Source of the DNA: an uncultured Alphaproteobacteria bacterium
GTDB taxonomy: Bacteria; Pseudomonadota; Alphaproteobacteria; HIMB59
Length of the DNA: 64,000 bases
Direction of reading: 5' to 3'
Assembly: GCA_902591315.1 (NCBI GenBank)
Contig: CACJAI010000002.1
Location: 1 to 64,000 of the forward strand
This document shows, in pieces, positions 38,039-46,981 of this stretch. Under the pieces are notes generated by a model. It was not told where the DNA came from, made no database searches, and worked only from the letters and a program-made list of their open reading frames with translations. The stretch's first letter is position 1; every line of letters starts with the position of its first letter. Both the position numbers and the translations under genes were made by a program.

Positions 38039-38683
38039 TTGAAATATAAATTGATGGCCAAAAGTAATTTAAATTTTGATAAAATAAAAAAATATTTATT
38101 TGAAAAAGACCCGAAATTAATAAGAATTATACTGGATAAAAATTGTATTTTTTTTTTTGATCAGACTAAGTTTTCTAATATTACACTTTCTTTACATATT
38201 TGTGAGTCTATCGTAGGACAGCAACTTTCTGTTAAATCAGCAAAATCTATTTGGAAAAAAATATATTTGAAAAATAATAAAAATACTCTTAAAACAATTT
38301 CTAAATTTTCAATCAATGATTACAAAAAAATAGGTCTCTCAAGAAGTAAAATCTCTTTTATTCAAGATATAGCTAGAAATACTCTTAATAAAAAAATTAA
38401 TTTTAATAAATATTATTATATGGCAGATGATCAAATAATTGAGGATCTTATAAAAATCAGGGGTATTGGCAGTTGGACAGCAGAAATGTTTTTAATTTTT
38501 TCAATGAGAAGAATAAATGTATTCTCCAAAAAAGATAATGGACTTATAAGTGCAATTAAAAAATTATATAAAATCAATAATCTTAACGAAAACAGATTAA
38601 ATCTAATTATAAAAAGGTGGGAGCCATATAAGTCTATAGTTTCTATATACCTTTGGAGGGCTTTAGATAGTAAAATTATTTAA
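38039..38683 (+). CDS. HhH-GPD DNA glycosylase (AlkA-like, 3-methyladenine glycosylase II)
   Basis: 'ESIVGQQLSVKSAKSIW', 'IKIRGIGSWTAEMFLIFSMRRINVFSKKDNGLISAI'. Confidence 0.9.
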   Translation: MKYKLMAKSNLNFDKIKKYLFEKDPKLIRIILDKNCIFFFDQTKFSNITLSLHICESIVGQQLSVKSAKSIWKKIYLKNNKNTLKTISKFSINDYKKIGLSRSKISFIQDIARNTLNKKINFNKYYYMADDQIIEDLIKIRGIGSWTAEMFLIFSMRRINVFSKKDNGLISAIKKLYKINNLNENRLNLIIKRWEPYKSIVSIYLWRALDSKII

Positions 38684-39110
38684 CTTCACTATTAATGATT
38701 AGTTCAAAATCTTGCCTTTGAATAATTTTAACTCCTCCAATTAAGTCTAATCCATAGTATTTTGGTTTTCTGATAAAATTTAGTTTTTCTTTTATCGATC
38801 TTATATCGATTGGTTTTGAAAATAACTTTGTAACCTTAAAAGTTATAAATTGACTTACATACTGATTATATTCTGGGTCATAAAAATCGTCCGATTTTTC
38901 AATTTCTTGAATTTCGCCAATTGCATAAAAGCTTTTTGAGAATTTGAATTTTCCAGCGATATAGAAAATTATTTTAGTGCCTATAATTAAATGTTCTTTA
39001 TCACGGGTTTTGTCAAATATTAACCACTTCTTTTCATCAATTCTTTCATTAAGTATTTCAAATGCTATCTTTCCTTTAAAATCTGATGTAACAAAAATAG
39101 CGTAGTTCAT
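38676..39110 (-). CDS. EVE/PUA-like domain protein
   Basis: 'YAIFVTSD', 'KKWLIFDKTR', 'GTKIIFYIAG', 'YAIGEI' pattern; paralogue of the adjacent + gene. Confidence 0.55.
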   Translation of the reverse strand: MNYAIFVTSDFKGKIAFEILNERIDEKKWLIFDKTRDKEHLIIGTKIIFYIAGKFKFSKSFYAIGEIQEIEKSDDFYDPEYNQYVSQFITFKVTKLFSKPIDIRSIKEKLNFIRKPKYYGLDLIGGVKIIQRQDFELIINSEVK

Positions 39111-39130
39111 GTATAATTTTAATTATCTAA

Positions 39131-39562
39131 ATGAAACACATCATTCTTATAACTTCTGACTCTCATAACGGACAAGCTTTAGATACATTAGAATCAAGAT
39201 TACTATTAAAAAAATGGGAAATATACCAAAAAACAAATCTTAGAAGGCAGTTCGAAGTCAATGACATTGTTTTATTTTACATTGGTGGAGTTGGTAAGCT
39301 ATCACAACATTTTTATGGCGAGGGTATTATAAAAAATATTACTTTAGAAAATGAGTCATACAGTGAAACTTCAAATGTTAATCTCTATAGCACTCTCTCA
39401 CTTTATAAAATCAGAACATATGAAAATCCTGTTCCTATTAAAACTATATTGAATAAACTTAATTTCATTAAAAATAAATTATACTATGGCGTATATTTAA
39501 ATGGTGGTGTTAGAATAATTAATCAAAAAGAATATGAATTGATTTCTAAATATAAGGCCTAA
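39131..39562 (+). CDS. EVE/PUA-like domain protein (paralogue of 38676-39110)
   Basis: Colinear motifs with the divergent neighbour: 'KKWEIYQKTN', 'NDIVLFYIGG', 'LNFIKNKLYYGVYLNGGVRIINQKEYELI'. Confidence 0.55.
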   Translation: MKHIILITSDSHNGQALDTLESRLLLKKWEIYQKTNLRRQFEVNDIVLFYIGGVGKLSQHFYGEGIIKNITLENESYSETSNVNLYSTLSLYKIRTYENPVPIKTILNKLNFIKNKLYYGVYLNGGVRIINQKEYELISKYKA

Positions 39563-39618
39563 AAAGCATTTAATTTAAATAAAAAATAATGTTATCGTAA
39601 CAAAGTAAAAAAAGCACT

Positions 39619-39644
39619 TGGGCTTTTATTGATTTAAAAGCCCA
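39619..39644 (+). terminator. Hairpin TGGGCTTTTA-TTGATT-TAAAAGCCCA
   Basis: 10-bp perfect stem. Confidence 0.6.
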
Positions 39645-39664
39645 TTCAAATTAAATATTATAAA

Positions 39665-40423
39665 GTGCCCAAAAAAAAATCACTATATACCCCTCATCAG
39701 AATGAAGCTTTTGAATTAAGTCGCTCTAAACTTCAACTTTTTATGGAGTGTCCTAGATGTTTCTATTTAGATAGATCTGAAAGGTTTAGAAAAAGTAGAC
39801 CAAGTGGGCCAATGTCTTATATTCCTACAGCTATAGATTTACTTTTGAAATCTGATTTTGATAAATATAGAAAACTTCAACAATCTCATCCCTATTTAAT
39901 TTCAAATAAAATTAACCTAGTGCCATTCAACCATGAGGATATTGACGATTGGAGAAATAATAGAAAAGGAGCAAGATATCACGACTTCGATACTAATCTC
40001 ATAATTTATGGTTCAATTGATGACTGTTGGTTTGATATTGAAAATAATAAATTGCATTTAGTAGATTACAAAACCACAACTGCCTCATATGAAAAAGACG
40101 CATCAATTAAAAAGGTTGATCTAGATGAAAAAGGAGCACCACATAAATTTTGGTACAAAAAACAAATTGAAATTTATAGTTGGATCTTCAAAAAGAAAGG
40201 CTTCGACATATCTGATACTGCTTTTTTTTTATTTTGCAGTGCTCTTTACAAAGGAAAAGAAAGTTTCGATAATAGATTAGATTTTAAAATCGATATAATT
40301 AAATATCAAACTAACGATAGTTGGGTAGATGATACTATTAAGTCTGCAAAAAAAACTCTTGATTTGAATGAACCACCTGAAGTTAATACTAAGTGTACAT
40401 ATTGCAACTATATAAACAGCTAA
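39665..40423 (+). CDS. PD-(D/E)xK nuclease, Cas4/RecB-like
   Basis: 'LSRSKLQLFMECPRCFYLDR', 'LVDYKTTTA' (DYK), C-terminal 'CTYCNY'; GTG start. Confidence 0.75.
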   Translation: MPKKKSLYTPHQNEAFELSRSKLQLFMECPRCFYLDRSERFRKSRPSGPMSYIPTAIDLLLKSDFDKYRKLQQSHPYLISNKINLVPFNHEDIDDWRNNRKGARYHDFDTNLIIYGSIDDCWFDIENNKLHLVDYKTTTASYEKDASIKKVDLDEKGAPHKFWYKKQIEIYSWIFKKKGFDISDTAFFLFCSALYKGKESFDNRLDFKIDIIKYQTNDSWVDDTIKSAKKTLDLNEPPEVNTKCTYCNYINS

Positions 40424-40437
40424 AAATTGAATATTAA

Positions 40438-40638
40438 ATACCTGTAAGTTCCAAAATAATAAAAAAAGAATTTGGACCTAATCAAAAAATATACTTCTTA
40501 GAAATAGCTTTTAGTAAAAATTTCAAGATTATAGGCTTTGCAACACTGAAGATCACCTTCAATCAACATTTCTTTACTTACAGTCCTTATCTTGATTACG
40601 ACTTCACTGTTGGTGCTGGATATATCGCTTTGAGTTAG
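40438..40638 (+). pseudogene. Possible gene remnant (outer-membrane-protein-like C-terminal fragment)
   Basis: Open frame without start codon reading '...KEFGPNQKIYFLEIAFSKNFKIIGFATLKITFNQHFFTYSPYLDYDFTVGAGYIALS*'. Confidence 0.3.
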
Positions 40639-40784
40639 TTTACAAAATCAAAAGGATGTCAAAAAAGTATGAATAATAACAAAATCATTTATTTAGATAC
40701 CCCTTAGTTGTTTAAAATATTTTGAAATTTCTGTCGATTACTCTTAACACTATTGTTCTTTTTGCTATTATCTCGTGTTTAATC

Positions 40785-43124
40785 ATGTCCAAGTTTAAAA
40801 AAATCGTTGTAATTGGTGCTGGTACTATGGGCTCAGGTATTGCTGCCCATTTGGCTAATTCTAACCGCCAAGTAGTTTTACTTGATCTCAAAGATAAAGA
40901 CAAACCCAACCAAATTTCTGAAAATGCGATTGATATTATCAAAAAGTCAGATCCGCCTCTTTTAGTTGAAAGGTCTCGAATTGATTACATCAAACCCGGC
41001 AACCTTGATGATGATTTTGATGAAATCAAAGATGCAGATTGGGTTATCGAAGCTGTTGTTGAGCGTATCGATATCAAGCATAAGCTTTACTCACAAATTG
41101 ATAAAGTTCGCAGCCCCAACTCTATTATTTCATCTAATACTTCGACAATTCCTCTTTCAATTCTCACACAAGAGATGTCTGATACCATGAAAGCAGATTT
41201 TTGTATTACTCACTTTTTTAATCCTGTTCGATTTATGAGATTATTAGAGATCGTTGAAACACCAACGATGAATAAAGACAAGATGAGTGGACTTCGAGAC
41301 TTTTGTAAAAATGAACTAGGCAAAGGAATTGTCAATTGTAATGATACACCTGGTTTTATTGGTAATCGAATTGGTGTTTACGCGATGCAAGTGGCAATGT
41401 ATGAGGCTTTAGAACGAGGCCTCCCAGTAGAAATCGCAGATGCATTATTTGGCCGACCATTAGGAATTCCTAAAACAGGTGTTTTTGGACTCTATGATCT
41501 CATTGGTATTGATTTGATGAAAGATGTGCTTGCTAGCTTTAAAAAAGAATTACAAGAAGATGACCCTTTTATGGATGTAGTGAAACCTCATCCTTTAGTC
41601 GAGCAGTTACTTGATAAAGGTTATAACGGAAATAAGGGCCCTGGAGGTTTTTATCAGACAACGATTGTTGAGGGTGATGAACATGTTAAAGCCATGAACA
41701 CTGCAGATATGAGTTATTATGATTTTGATAAAGTAGATTTAGAAATCGCAAGAAGAGTTGAGAAAGAAGGCATCAAAGCACTTCTTGATGATGATAGTGA
41801 GTATGGTCGATATGCTTTTGCAGTTTTAGCAAAAATTATTAATTATAGCGCTTTTTGCATTCCTGAAGTTTCTTCAAAGGTGACAGACATAGATGATGCT
41901 CTTCGTATGGGATTTAACTGGAATGAAGGGCCATTTGAATTATTAAATGAGTACGGGCTCACCAAATTTGTCCAACGACTTCAAGATGAAAAACAAGAAG
42001 TACCAGAATTACTTACAACCATGATTAGATTAAAACAAGAGCCTTATGACTCTACTTCTTCACGCGCCTATAATCATGAAGCAGGTATGAAGTTTATCTC
42101 TAGAGGAGCGGGTGTTCGCCGATTAGGTGACCACAAAAAATATGCAAATCCATTATCTCGAAATTTTGCTGCAACTATTTGGCAATTTAATGATGAACCT
42201 CGAGGACAGAAGATACTGTGTTGTGAATTTCACACTAAGGCAAATGCCTTAAACGCAGATGCAATGAAAATTCTAGATGAGTCAGTTAACCGTCTTGAAC
42301 AAGATAATTATCAAGGACTAGTTGTTTATAATGAGGCTATGAACTTTTCTGCAGGAGCTGATTTAAATACCATGATTGGTTTAGCTGACGTGAAAGATTG
42401 GAAAGGTATCGATAAATACCTATCTGATTTTCAATCTGCATGTATGAAAATGAAATATGCATCGAAACCAACAGTTAGTGCTGTTGCTGGATTAGCTATT
42501 GGTGGTGGTTTTGAAGTAGCATGTCAAACCTCTAAGATGGTTGCACACATGAATAGTACTTTAGGTTTAGTAGAAACAGGTGTCGGCCTTGTTCCTGGTG
42601 GCGGTGGGTGTAAAGAATTATTATGGAGATGGGTACAAGACAAAAAATATATAAATGACCATGATCAAGCAGCTCTTCAAGTATTTGATATTATAGGGTA
42701 TGGCCTAATGGCTCATTCTCCATTGCAAGCTAAAAAGCATAAATTTTTTCTAGATGATGATATTTTTGTTTTAAATAGAGATAATCTTCTTGTGGAAGCC
42801 TTTAATCAAGTATCATTATTAAAGAATGGATATTCAGCTCCTGAAAAGCCAAAGTTCACGCTAAGCGGAACTGAGGTAAAAGAGAAAATGCACCAAGTTT
42901 TATTGGATTTAGAGCAAAAAAAGATCATTTTTGGCTATGATGTTGATATTGGTCTTCATTTAGCAACCGTACTTAGTGGGGGTGATACAACTAAATCAAA
43001 AGAATTGTCTGAAGCTGATCTTTATAATTTAGAGCGACAGTCTTTGATAAATTTAATACAATCCAATAAGACGAGGGATAGGATCCATGCAATGTTGTCT
43101 ACGGGGAGAAGACTAAAAAACTAA
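40785..43124 (+). CDS. 3-hydroxyacyl-CoA dehydrogenase/enoyl-CoA hydratase bifunctional protein (HCDH N-terminal, ECH C-terminal)
   Basis: 'VVIGAGTMGSGIAAHLA', 'THFFNPVRFMRLLEIV', 'NDTPGFIGNRIG', 'AGLAIGGGFEVA'; ATG 40785 preferred. Confidence 0.92.
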   Translation: MSKFKKIVVIGAGTMGSGIAAHLANSNRQVVLLDLKDKDKPNQISENAIDIIKKSDPPLLVERSRIDYIKPGNLDDDFDEIKDADWVIEAVVERIDIKHKLYSQIDKVRSPNSIISSNTSTIPLSILTQEMSDTMKADFCITHFFNPVRFMRLLEIVETPTMNKDKMSGLRDFCKNELGKGIVNCNDTPGFIGNRIGVYAMQVAMYEALERGLPVEIADALFGRPLGIPKTGVFGLYDLIGIDLMKDVLASFKKELQEDDPFMDVVKPHPLVEQLLDKGYNGNKGPGGFYQTTIVEGDEHVKAMNTADMSYYDFDKVDLEIARRVEKEGIKALLDDDSEYGRYAFAVLAKIINYSAFCIPEVSSKVTDIDDALRMGFNWNEGPFELLNEYGLTKFVQRLQDEKQEVPELLTTMIRLKQEPYDSTSSRAYNHEAGMKFISRGAGVRRLGDHKKYANPLSRNFAATIWQFNDEPRGQKILCCEFHTKANALNADAMKILDESVNRLEQDNYQGLVVYNEAMNFSAGADLNTMIGLADVKDWKGIDKYLSDFQSACMKMKYASKPTVSAVAGLAIGGGFEVACQTSKMVAHMNSTLGLVETGVGLVPGGGGCKELLWRWVQDKKYINDHDQAALQVFDIIGYGLMAHSPLQAKKHKFFLDDDIFVLNRDNLLVEAFNQVSLLKNGYSAPEKPKFTLSGTEVKEKMHQVLLDLEQKKIIFGYDVDIGLHLATVLSGGDTTKSKELSEADLYNLERQSLINLIQSNKTRDRIHAMLSTGRRLKN

Positions 43125-44749
43125 TGAATAATTTTGAACAGGGAATGCATAAAAATGATGCAAACTTTGTTCCTTTAACTCCCATCAGTTTCCTTGATCG
43201 AATAAAAGATGTTTACCCCGACTATGAAGCCATAGTTTATAAAGAGAGAAAATATTCTTGGAGAGAAGTTTACGATCGATGTACTCGATTTGCTAGTGCC
43301 TTAACAAAAGTTGGAATTGGCAAAGGTGATGTTGTTTCTATTATGGCAGCAAATACACCTGAATTATTTGAAGCGCATTATTCTGTTCCCATGACAGGAG
43401 GGGTTGTTAACACAATTAATACTCGATTAGATACTAGAACAGTTGCCTACATACTAGACCATAGTGACTGTAAAGTTTTTATAGTAGATCGACAATTTCA
43501 CAATGTAGCAATTGACGCTATTGCTCAAGTTAATCGAGAGATAATCGTTATTGATATTGATGACAAGCAAGCAGGTCTAGGAGATATTCCAGCAATCGGA
43601 AAATTAGAGTATGAAAGTTTCCTACAAACAGGTGATGAGGGGTTTGAATGGATAAGACCAGATGATGAGTGGCAGGCTATTTCACTTAATTATACATCTG
43701 GAACGACAGGAAACCCAAAAGGTGTTGTGTACCATCACAGAGGGTCCTATTTAATGTCAATGGGAAGTATCACTGCATGGAATATGCCTAATCGGCTCAC
43801 CTATTTATATACAGTGCCAATGTTTCACTGCAATGGCTGGGGGTATCCATGGACTTTGGCGATGCTCCATGCCCGTGTAATATTTATACGAAATATTGTT
43901 GTTAAAGAAATTTTCGAATTAATTGATAAATATGAGGTGACTCACTTTGGAGGTGCTCCTATCGTATTAAATATGATAGCAAATGCTCCTTCAGATGATC
44001 AAAAAGCATTGAAAAATAAGGTTTATGTTATGACTGCTGGTGCACCGCCCCCTAGTTCAATTCTTCAAAAAATGGAGTCTTTAGGCTTTGAGGTTATGCA
44101 TGTATATGGACTGACTGAAACTTACGGTCATGTTGTTCATTGTGCTTGGAATAAGGACTGGGATAATCTAGCAGATGAAAAGCGATCTGAGCTAAAAGCC
44201 TATCAAGGAGTTCGCTATCCGCACACAGAAATGGTATCGGTCATGAACCCAGAAACACTCGAACCTGTCCCTTCCGATGGAGAAACTATGGGGGAGATTA
44301 TGATCCGAGGAAATACTGTCATGATGGGGTACTACAAAAATGAAGAAGCTACTCAAGAGTCGATGAAAAGTGGATGGTTTCATTCAGGCGACTTAGCAGT
44401 AATGCACCCTAGTGGGTATATTCAGGTTAAAGATCGATCAAAAGATATCATTATTAGTGGTGGTGAAAATATATCATCCGTAGAAATTGAAAATATTATT
44501 ACAAAGCACCCTGCAGTATCATTAGCAGCAGTTGTTGCTAGACCTGATGAAAAATGGGGTGAGACACCCTGTGCTTTTATAGAATTAATTGAGGGTCAAA
44601 CGGTAGAAGAAGATGAGTTAAAGAAATTTTGTAGAGAGCACTTAGCTGGTTTTAAAATGCCCAAAACTTTTGTATTTCAGGTCTTACCAAAAACATCAAC
44701 TGGTAAAATTCAAAAGTACGAGTTAAGAGAAACAGTCAAAAATCTCTAA
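43124..44749 (+). CDS. AMP-binding acyl-CoA synthetase (fatty acyl/DmdB-like)
   Basis: 'LNYTSGTTGNPKGVVYHHRG', 'HVYGLTETYG', 'GWFHSGDLAV', 'PKTSTGKIQKYELR'. Confidence 0.92.
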   Translation: MNNFEQGMHKNDANFVPLTPISFLDRIKDVYPDYEAIVYKERKYSWREVYDRCTRFASALTKVGIGKGDVVSIMAANTPELFEAHYSVPMTGGVVNTINTRLDTRTVAYILDHSDCKVFIVDRQFHNVAIDAIAQVNREIIVIDIDDKQAGLGDIPAIGKLEYESFLQTGDEGFEWIRPDDEWQAISLNYTSGTTGNPKGVVYHHRGSYLMSMGSITAWNMPNRLTYLYTVPMFHCNGWGYPWTLAMLHARVIFIRNIVVKEIFELIDKYEVTHFGGAPIVLNMIANAPSDDQKALKNKVYVMTAGAPPPSSILQKMESLGFEVMHVYGLTETYGHVVHCAWNKDWDNLADEKRSELKAYQGVRYPHTEMVSVMNPETLEPVPSDGETMGEIMIRGNTVMMGYYKNEEATQESMKSGWFHSGDLAVMHPSGYIQVKDRSKDIIISGGENISSVEIENIITKHPAVSLAAVVARPDEKWGETPCAFIELIEGQTVEEDELKKFCREHLAGFKMPKTFVFQVLPKTSTGKIQKYELRETVKNL

Positions 44750-44946
44750 TTTAATTTTTTATTTTTATCTTCAGTATTTATCACTTTAATAGATTTTAGT
44801 TTTTTATAACACATGTAACAGACAAGATTATGATGACTTTTAATTAAATTTTGAACTTTCTTAGGAGCTGTTCGAATTTCAGATTCAATATACACACTAT
44901 CCATGACTGATAGCTCTCCCTCGCAATATTTGCATTTCTCAGCCAT
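44746..44946 (-). CDS. Small zinc-binding protein
   Basis: 'CKYCEG'...'CYMCYK'. Confidence 0.5.
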   Translation of the reverse strand: MAEKCKYCEGELSVMDSVYIESEIRTAPKKVQNLIKSHHNLVCYMCYKKLKSIKVINTEDKNKKLN

Positions 44947-44948
44947 GA

Positions 44949-45344
44949 CTAATATTTTAAATTTTTCTTAATTTTGTTCCAATACTGAAAAAATCTTTTT
45001 GCTGGATGAAGATAATTCTCATGCAATAAGAAGTAATCGGGTAACTGCTCTAAATCATATTTTTCACCTAATTTTTGAAATAAATTTTGGTAAATAGGTC
45101 TAAAAGTAGATTTTGTTATAATTTTGGATATGGTGTTTTGGTTATGAATTTCTTGCAATATCTCATATGTATTACCTCTATAGATTTCAGCCCCTGCCTC
45201 TTTAGCTAAAAAGTATCTATTTTCAATGATTTTGTCACTAAGCTCATAGCCTTCAGTTAAAGTATCATCAAAGATGTAAACAGGATTACCCTCAATACCG
45301 GCTGGCACTCTCATAAACTCGTCATATAAATAAATTAAGTTCAT
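44949..45344 (-). CDS. Photolyase N-terminal (Rossmann/antenna)-like domain protein, stand-alone
   Basis: 'VYIFDDTLTEGYELSDKIIENRYFLAKEAGAEIYRGNTYEILQEI' resembles photolyase alpha/beta domain; 4-bp overlap with the FAD-domain gene. Confidence 0.5.
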   Translation of the reverse strand: MNLIYLYDEFMRVPAGIEGNPVYIFDDTLTEGYELSDKIIENRYFLAKEAGAEIYRGNTYEILQEIHNQNTISKIITKSTFRPIYQNLFQKLGEKYDLEQLPDYFLLHENYLHPAKRFFQYWNKIKKNLKY

Positions 45345-46078
45345 AAATTGGGAAAGAGCCTCGAGCTAATTTCTTCATAGCTGCCATCTATTTCTCTATT
45401 CTTCTCAGGTATAATATCTATGCTTTTGTGACAGTATTTGTGAACATTTTCTAAATTAAATATATAAGGTTTTCCTGCAAAGGTACTCGCGATCCACTGC
45501 CAAGAGAAGTTATTACTTGCAATATCTCCATCCAGTAAATGACTCATAAAAAACTTCGCTCCAGCTTGCCATTTCACTCTTCTAAAGTGAATAATATAAG
45601 AAGCCAAATACATACGTGCATGGTTATGAAGGTACCCAGTGCTAGTGAGTTGCTCGATGAAAATATTAATAATTTGTGTTGGTGTTGTTGCTGACATAAC
45701 ATCCTCAGGCAAGTTATCTTGATATTCTTGAGCTTGAAATCCAGTTTTATATTCTTCTACATCTGTCCATAGTTGATCAGGATGATGGTAGGCATAGCTT
45801 CTCCAAAAATCTCTCCATGCTAATTCTTGAATAAACTTTTCACTCTCAACAAAATTATATTTTTCTCGAATATATTGAAAGAGCTCTTTGTTAGTGATGA
45901 TTCCATATTTTATATGGGCTGATAATCTTGAAATTTGTCCATTCAAAAAGTTTCTTGTTTTTGCATAGAGAGCAGGATTAAAAGAATTGAATTTTTCCAG
46001 TGCATCATGTCTTGATAACATGGTGCTATTCGAATTTTTCGATATTGGTATTAGATCTTGAACACTTGAGATTTTCAC
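45341..46078 (-). CDS. FAD-binding cryptochrome/photolyase catalytic domain, stand-alone
   Basis: 'FIQELAWRDFWRSYAYHHPD', 'TGYLHNHARMYLASYIIHFRRVKWQAGAKFF', 'DGDIASNNFSWQWIASTFAGKPYIFNLEN'. Confidence 0.88.
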   Translation of the reverse strand: MKISSVQDLIPISKNSNSTMLSRHDALEKFNSFNPALYAKTRNFLNGQISRLSAHIKYGIITNKELFQYIREKYNFVESEKFIQELAWRDFWRSYAYHHPDQLWTDVEEYKTGFQAQEYQDNLPEDVMSATTPTQIINIFIEQLTSTGYLHNHARMYLASYIIHFRRVKWQAGAKFFMSHLLDGDIASNNFSWQWIASTFAGKPYIFNLENVHKYCHKSIDIIPEKNREIDGSYEEISSRLFPNL

Positions 46079-46102
46079 TTTTAATTATACATAAAATCTG
46101 TG

Positions 46103-46981
46103 CTAATAGATTGTTTGTAAATCGAAGGTGATTTTGGTTTCAGGGGGGAGCTGAGAGATTCTTGAAATATCCACTTCATTTAAAATTGCAATTTTTGGAT
46201 ACCCGCCAGTACAAGGAATGTCCCGCATTAATACAATGGGTTGCCCATCACTTGGCACTTGAATAGACCCAGGTAATATTCCTTCAGACAAAATATCATG
46301 AGACTGAGAACTAATGAGACTCTCACCTTTGAGCCTGATACCCATTCGATCACTTTGATTAGTTATCGTAAAAACACTGCTAATAAAAGATTGTAGAGTA
46401 TTGTCTGAGAAATATTGAAGTTGAGGACCAGGATAAACTTTGAAATTGGTTACCTTTTCTAAATCAGGTTTTGGTATAGAGATAAGATCCCAAGAGCCTA
46501 CATCTTTGCTAATGTGAAATATATCTTCATCATTTAAAGGTCGATTAATCGAACCTATTCCTGCTTTTGTGTCAGTAGAGTAGCTATTAAGACAAGGCTC
46601 TAACCCAAGTCCATGCTCAAAAGCTATGTATCCATATACTGAGTCTATTGTATTGTGAATAATCAATTCATCGCCCTCAAATAAATTAATACTTTTATAG
46701 GGCTGGCACTCAAGCTGGCTGTTGTTATTTTTCTGAATACTCATATTACAATTACCACCAACACAAATCTTAACAGATCCTTCTTTTACTTTTATTGAAG
46801 GCCCCACATAAGCAAATTCTAGAAATTGATTTTGATGATTGGGTATAATTTTTTGTAGCTCTGTAATAATTCTTTGGTCCATTGCTCCACTTGGTGAAAC
46901 TCCTAAGTGCTGATATTGAAATCTTCCAAAGTCTTGAATCGTTGAATGAGTCCCTGCACGAGTGATTATGATTGAGTTCAT
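46103..46981 (-). CDS. pxpC: 5-oxoprolinase subunit C (biotin-dependent carboxyltransferase-like)
   Basis: 'AGTHSTIQDFGRFQYQHLGVSPSGAMD', 'SDRMGIRLKG', 'GSIQVPSDGQPIVLM'. Confidence 0.92.
   Translation of the reverse strand: MNSIIITRAGTHSTIQDFGRFQYQHLGVSPSGAMDQRIITELQKIIPNHQNQFLEFAYVGPSIKVKEGSVKICVGGNCNMSIQKNNNSQLECQPYKSINLFEGDELIIHNTIDSVYGYIAFEHGLGLEPCLNSYSTDTKAGIGSINRPLNDEDIFHISKDVGSWDLISIPKPDLEKVTNFKVYPGPQLQYFSDNTLQSFISSVFTITNQSDRMGIRLKGESLISSQSHDILSEGILPGSIQVPSDGQPIVLMRDIPCTGGYPKIAILNEVDISRISQLPPETKITFDLQTIY

Noticed and set aside
39665-40423. CRISPR-associated Cas4 interpretation
   Set aside because: No CRISPR repeat array, cas1 or cas2 seen in the window; only the nuclease fold resembles Cas4/RecB.
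40785-43124. HCDH-first/ECH-second domain order as a novelty
   Set aside because: Reverse of E. coli FadB, but this order is already known in other bacterial 3-hydroxyacyl-CoA dehydrogenase/enoyl-CoA hydratase proteins (FadN type).
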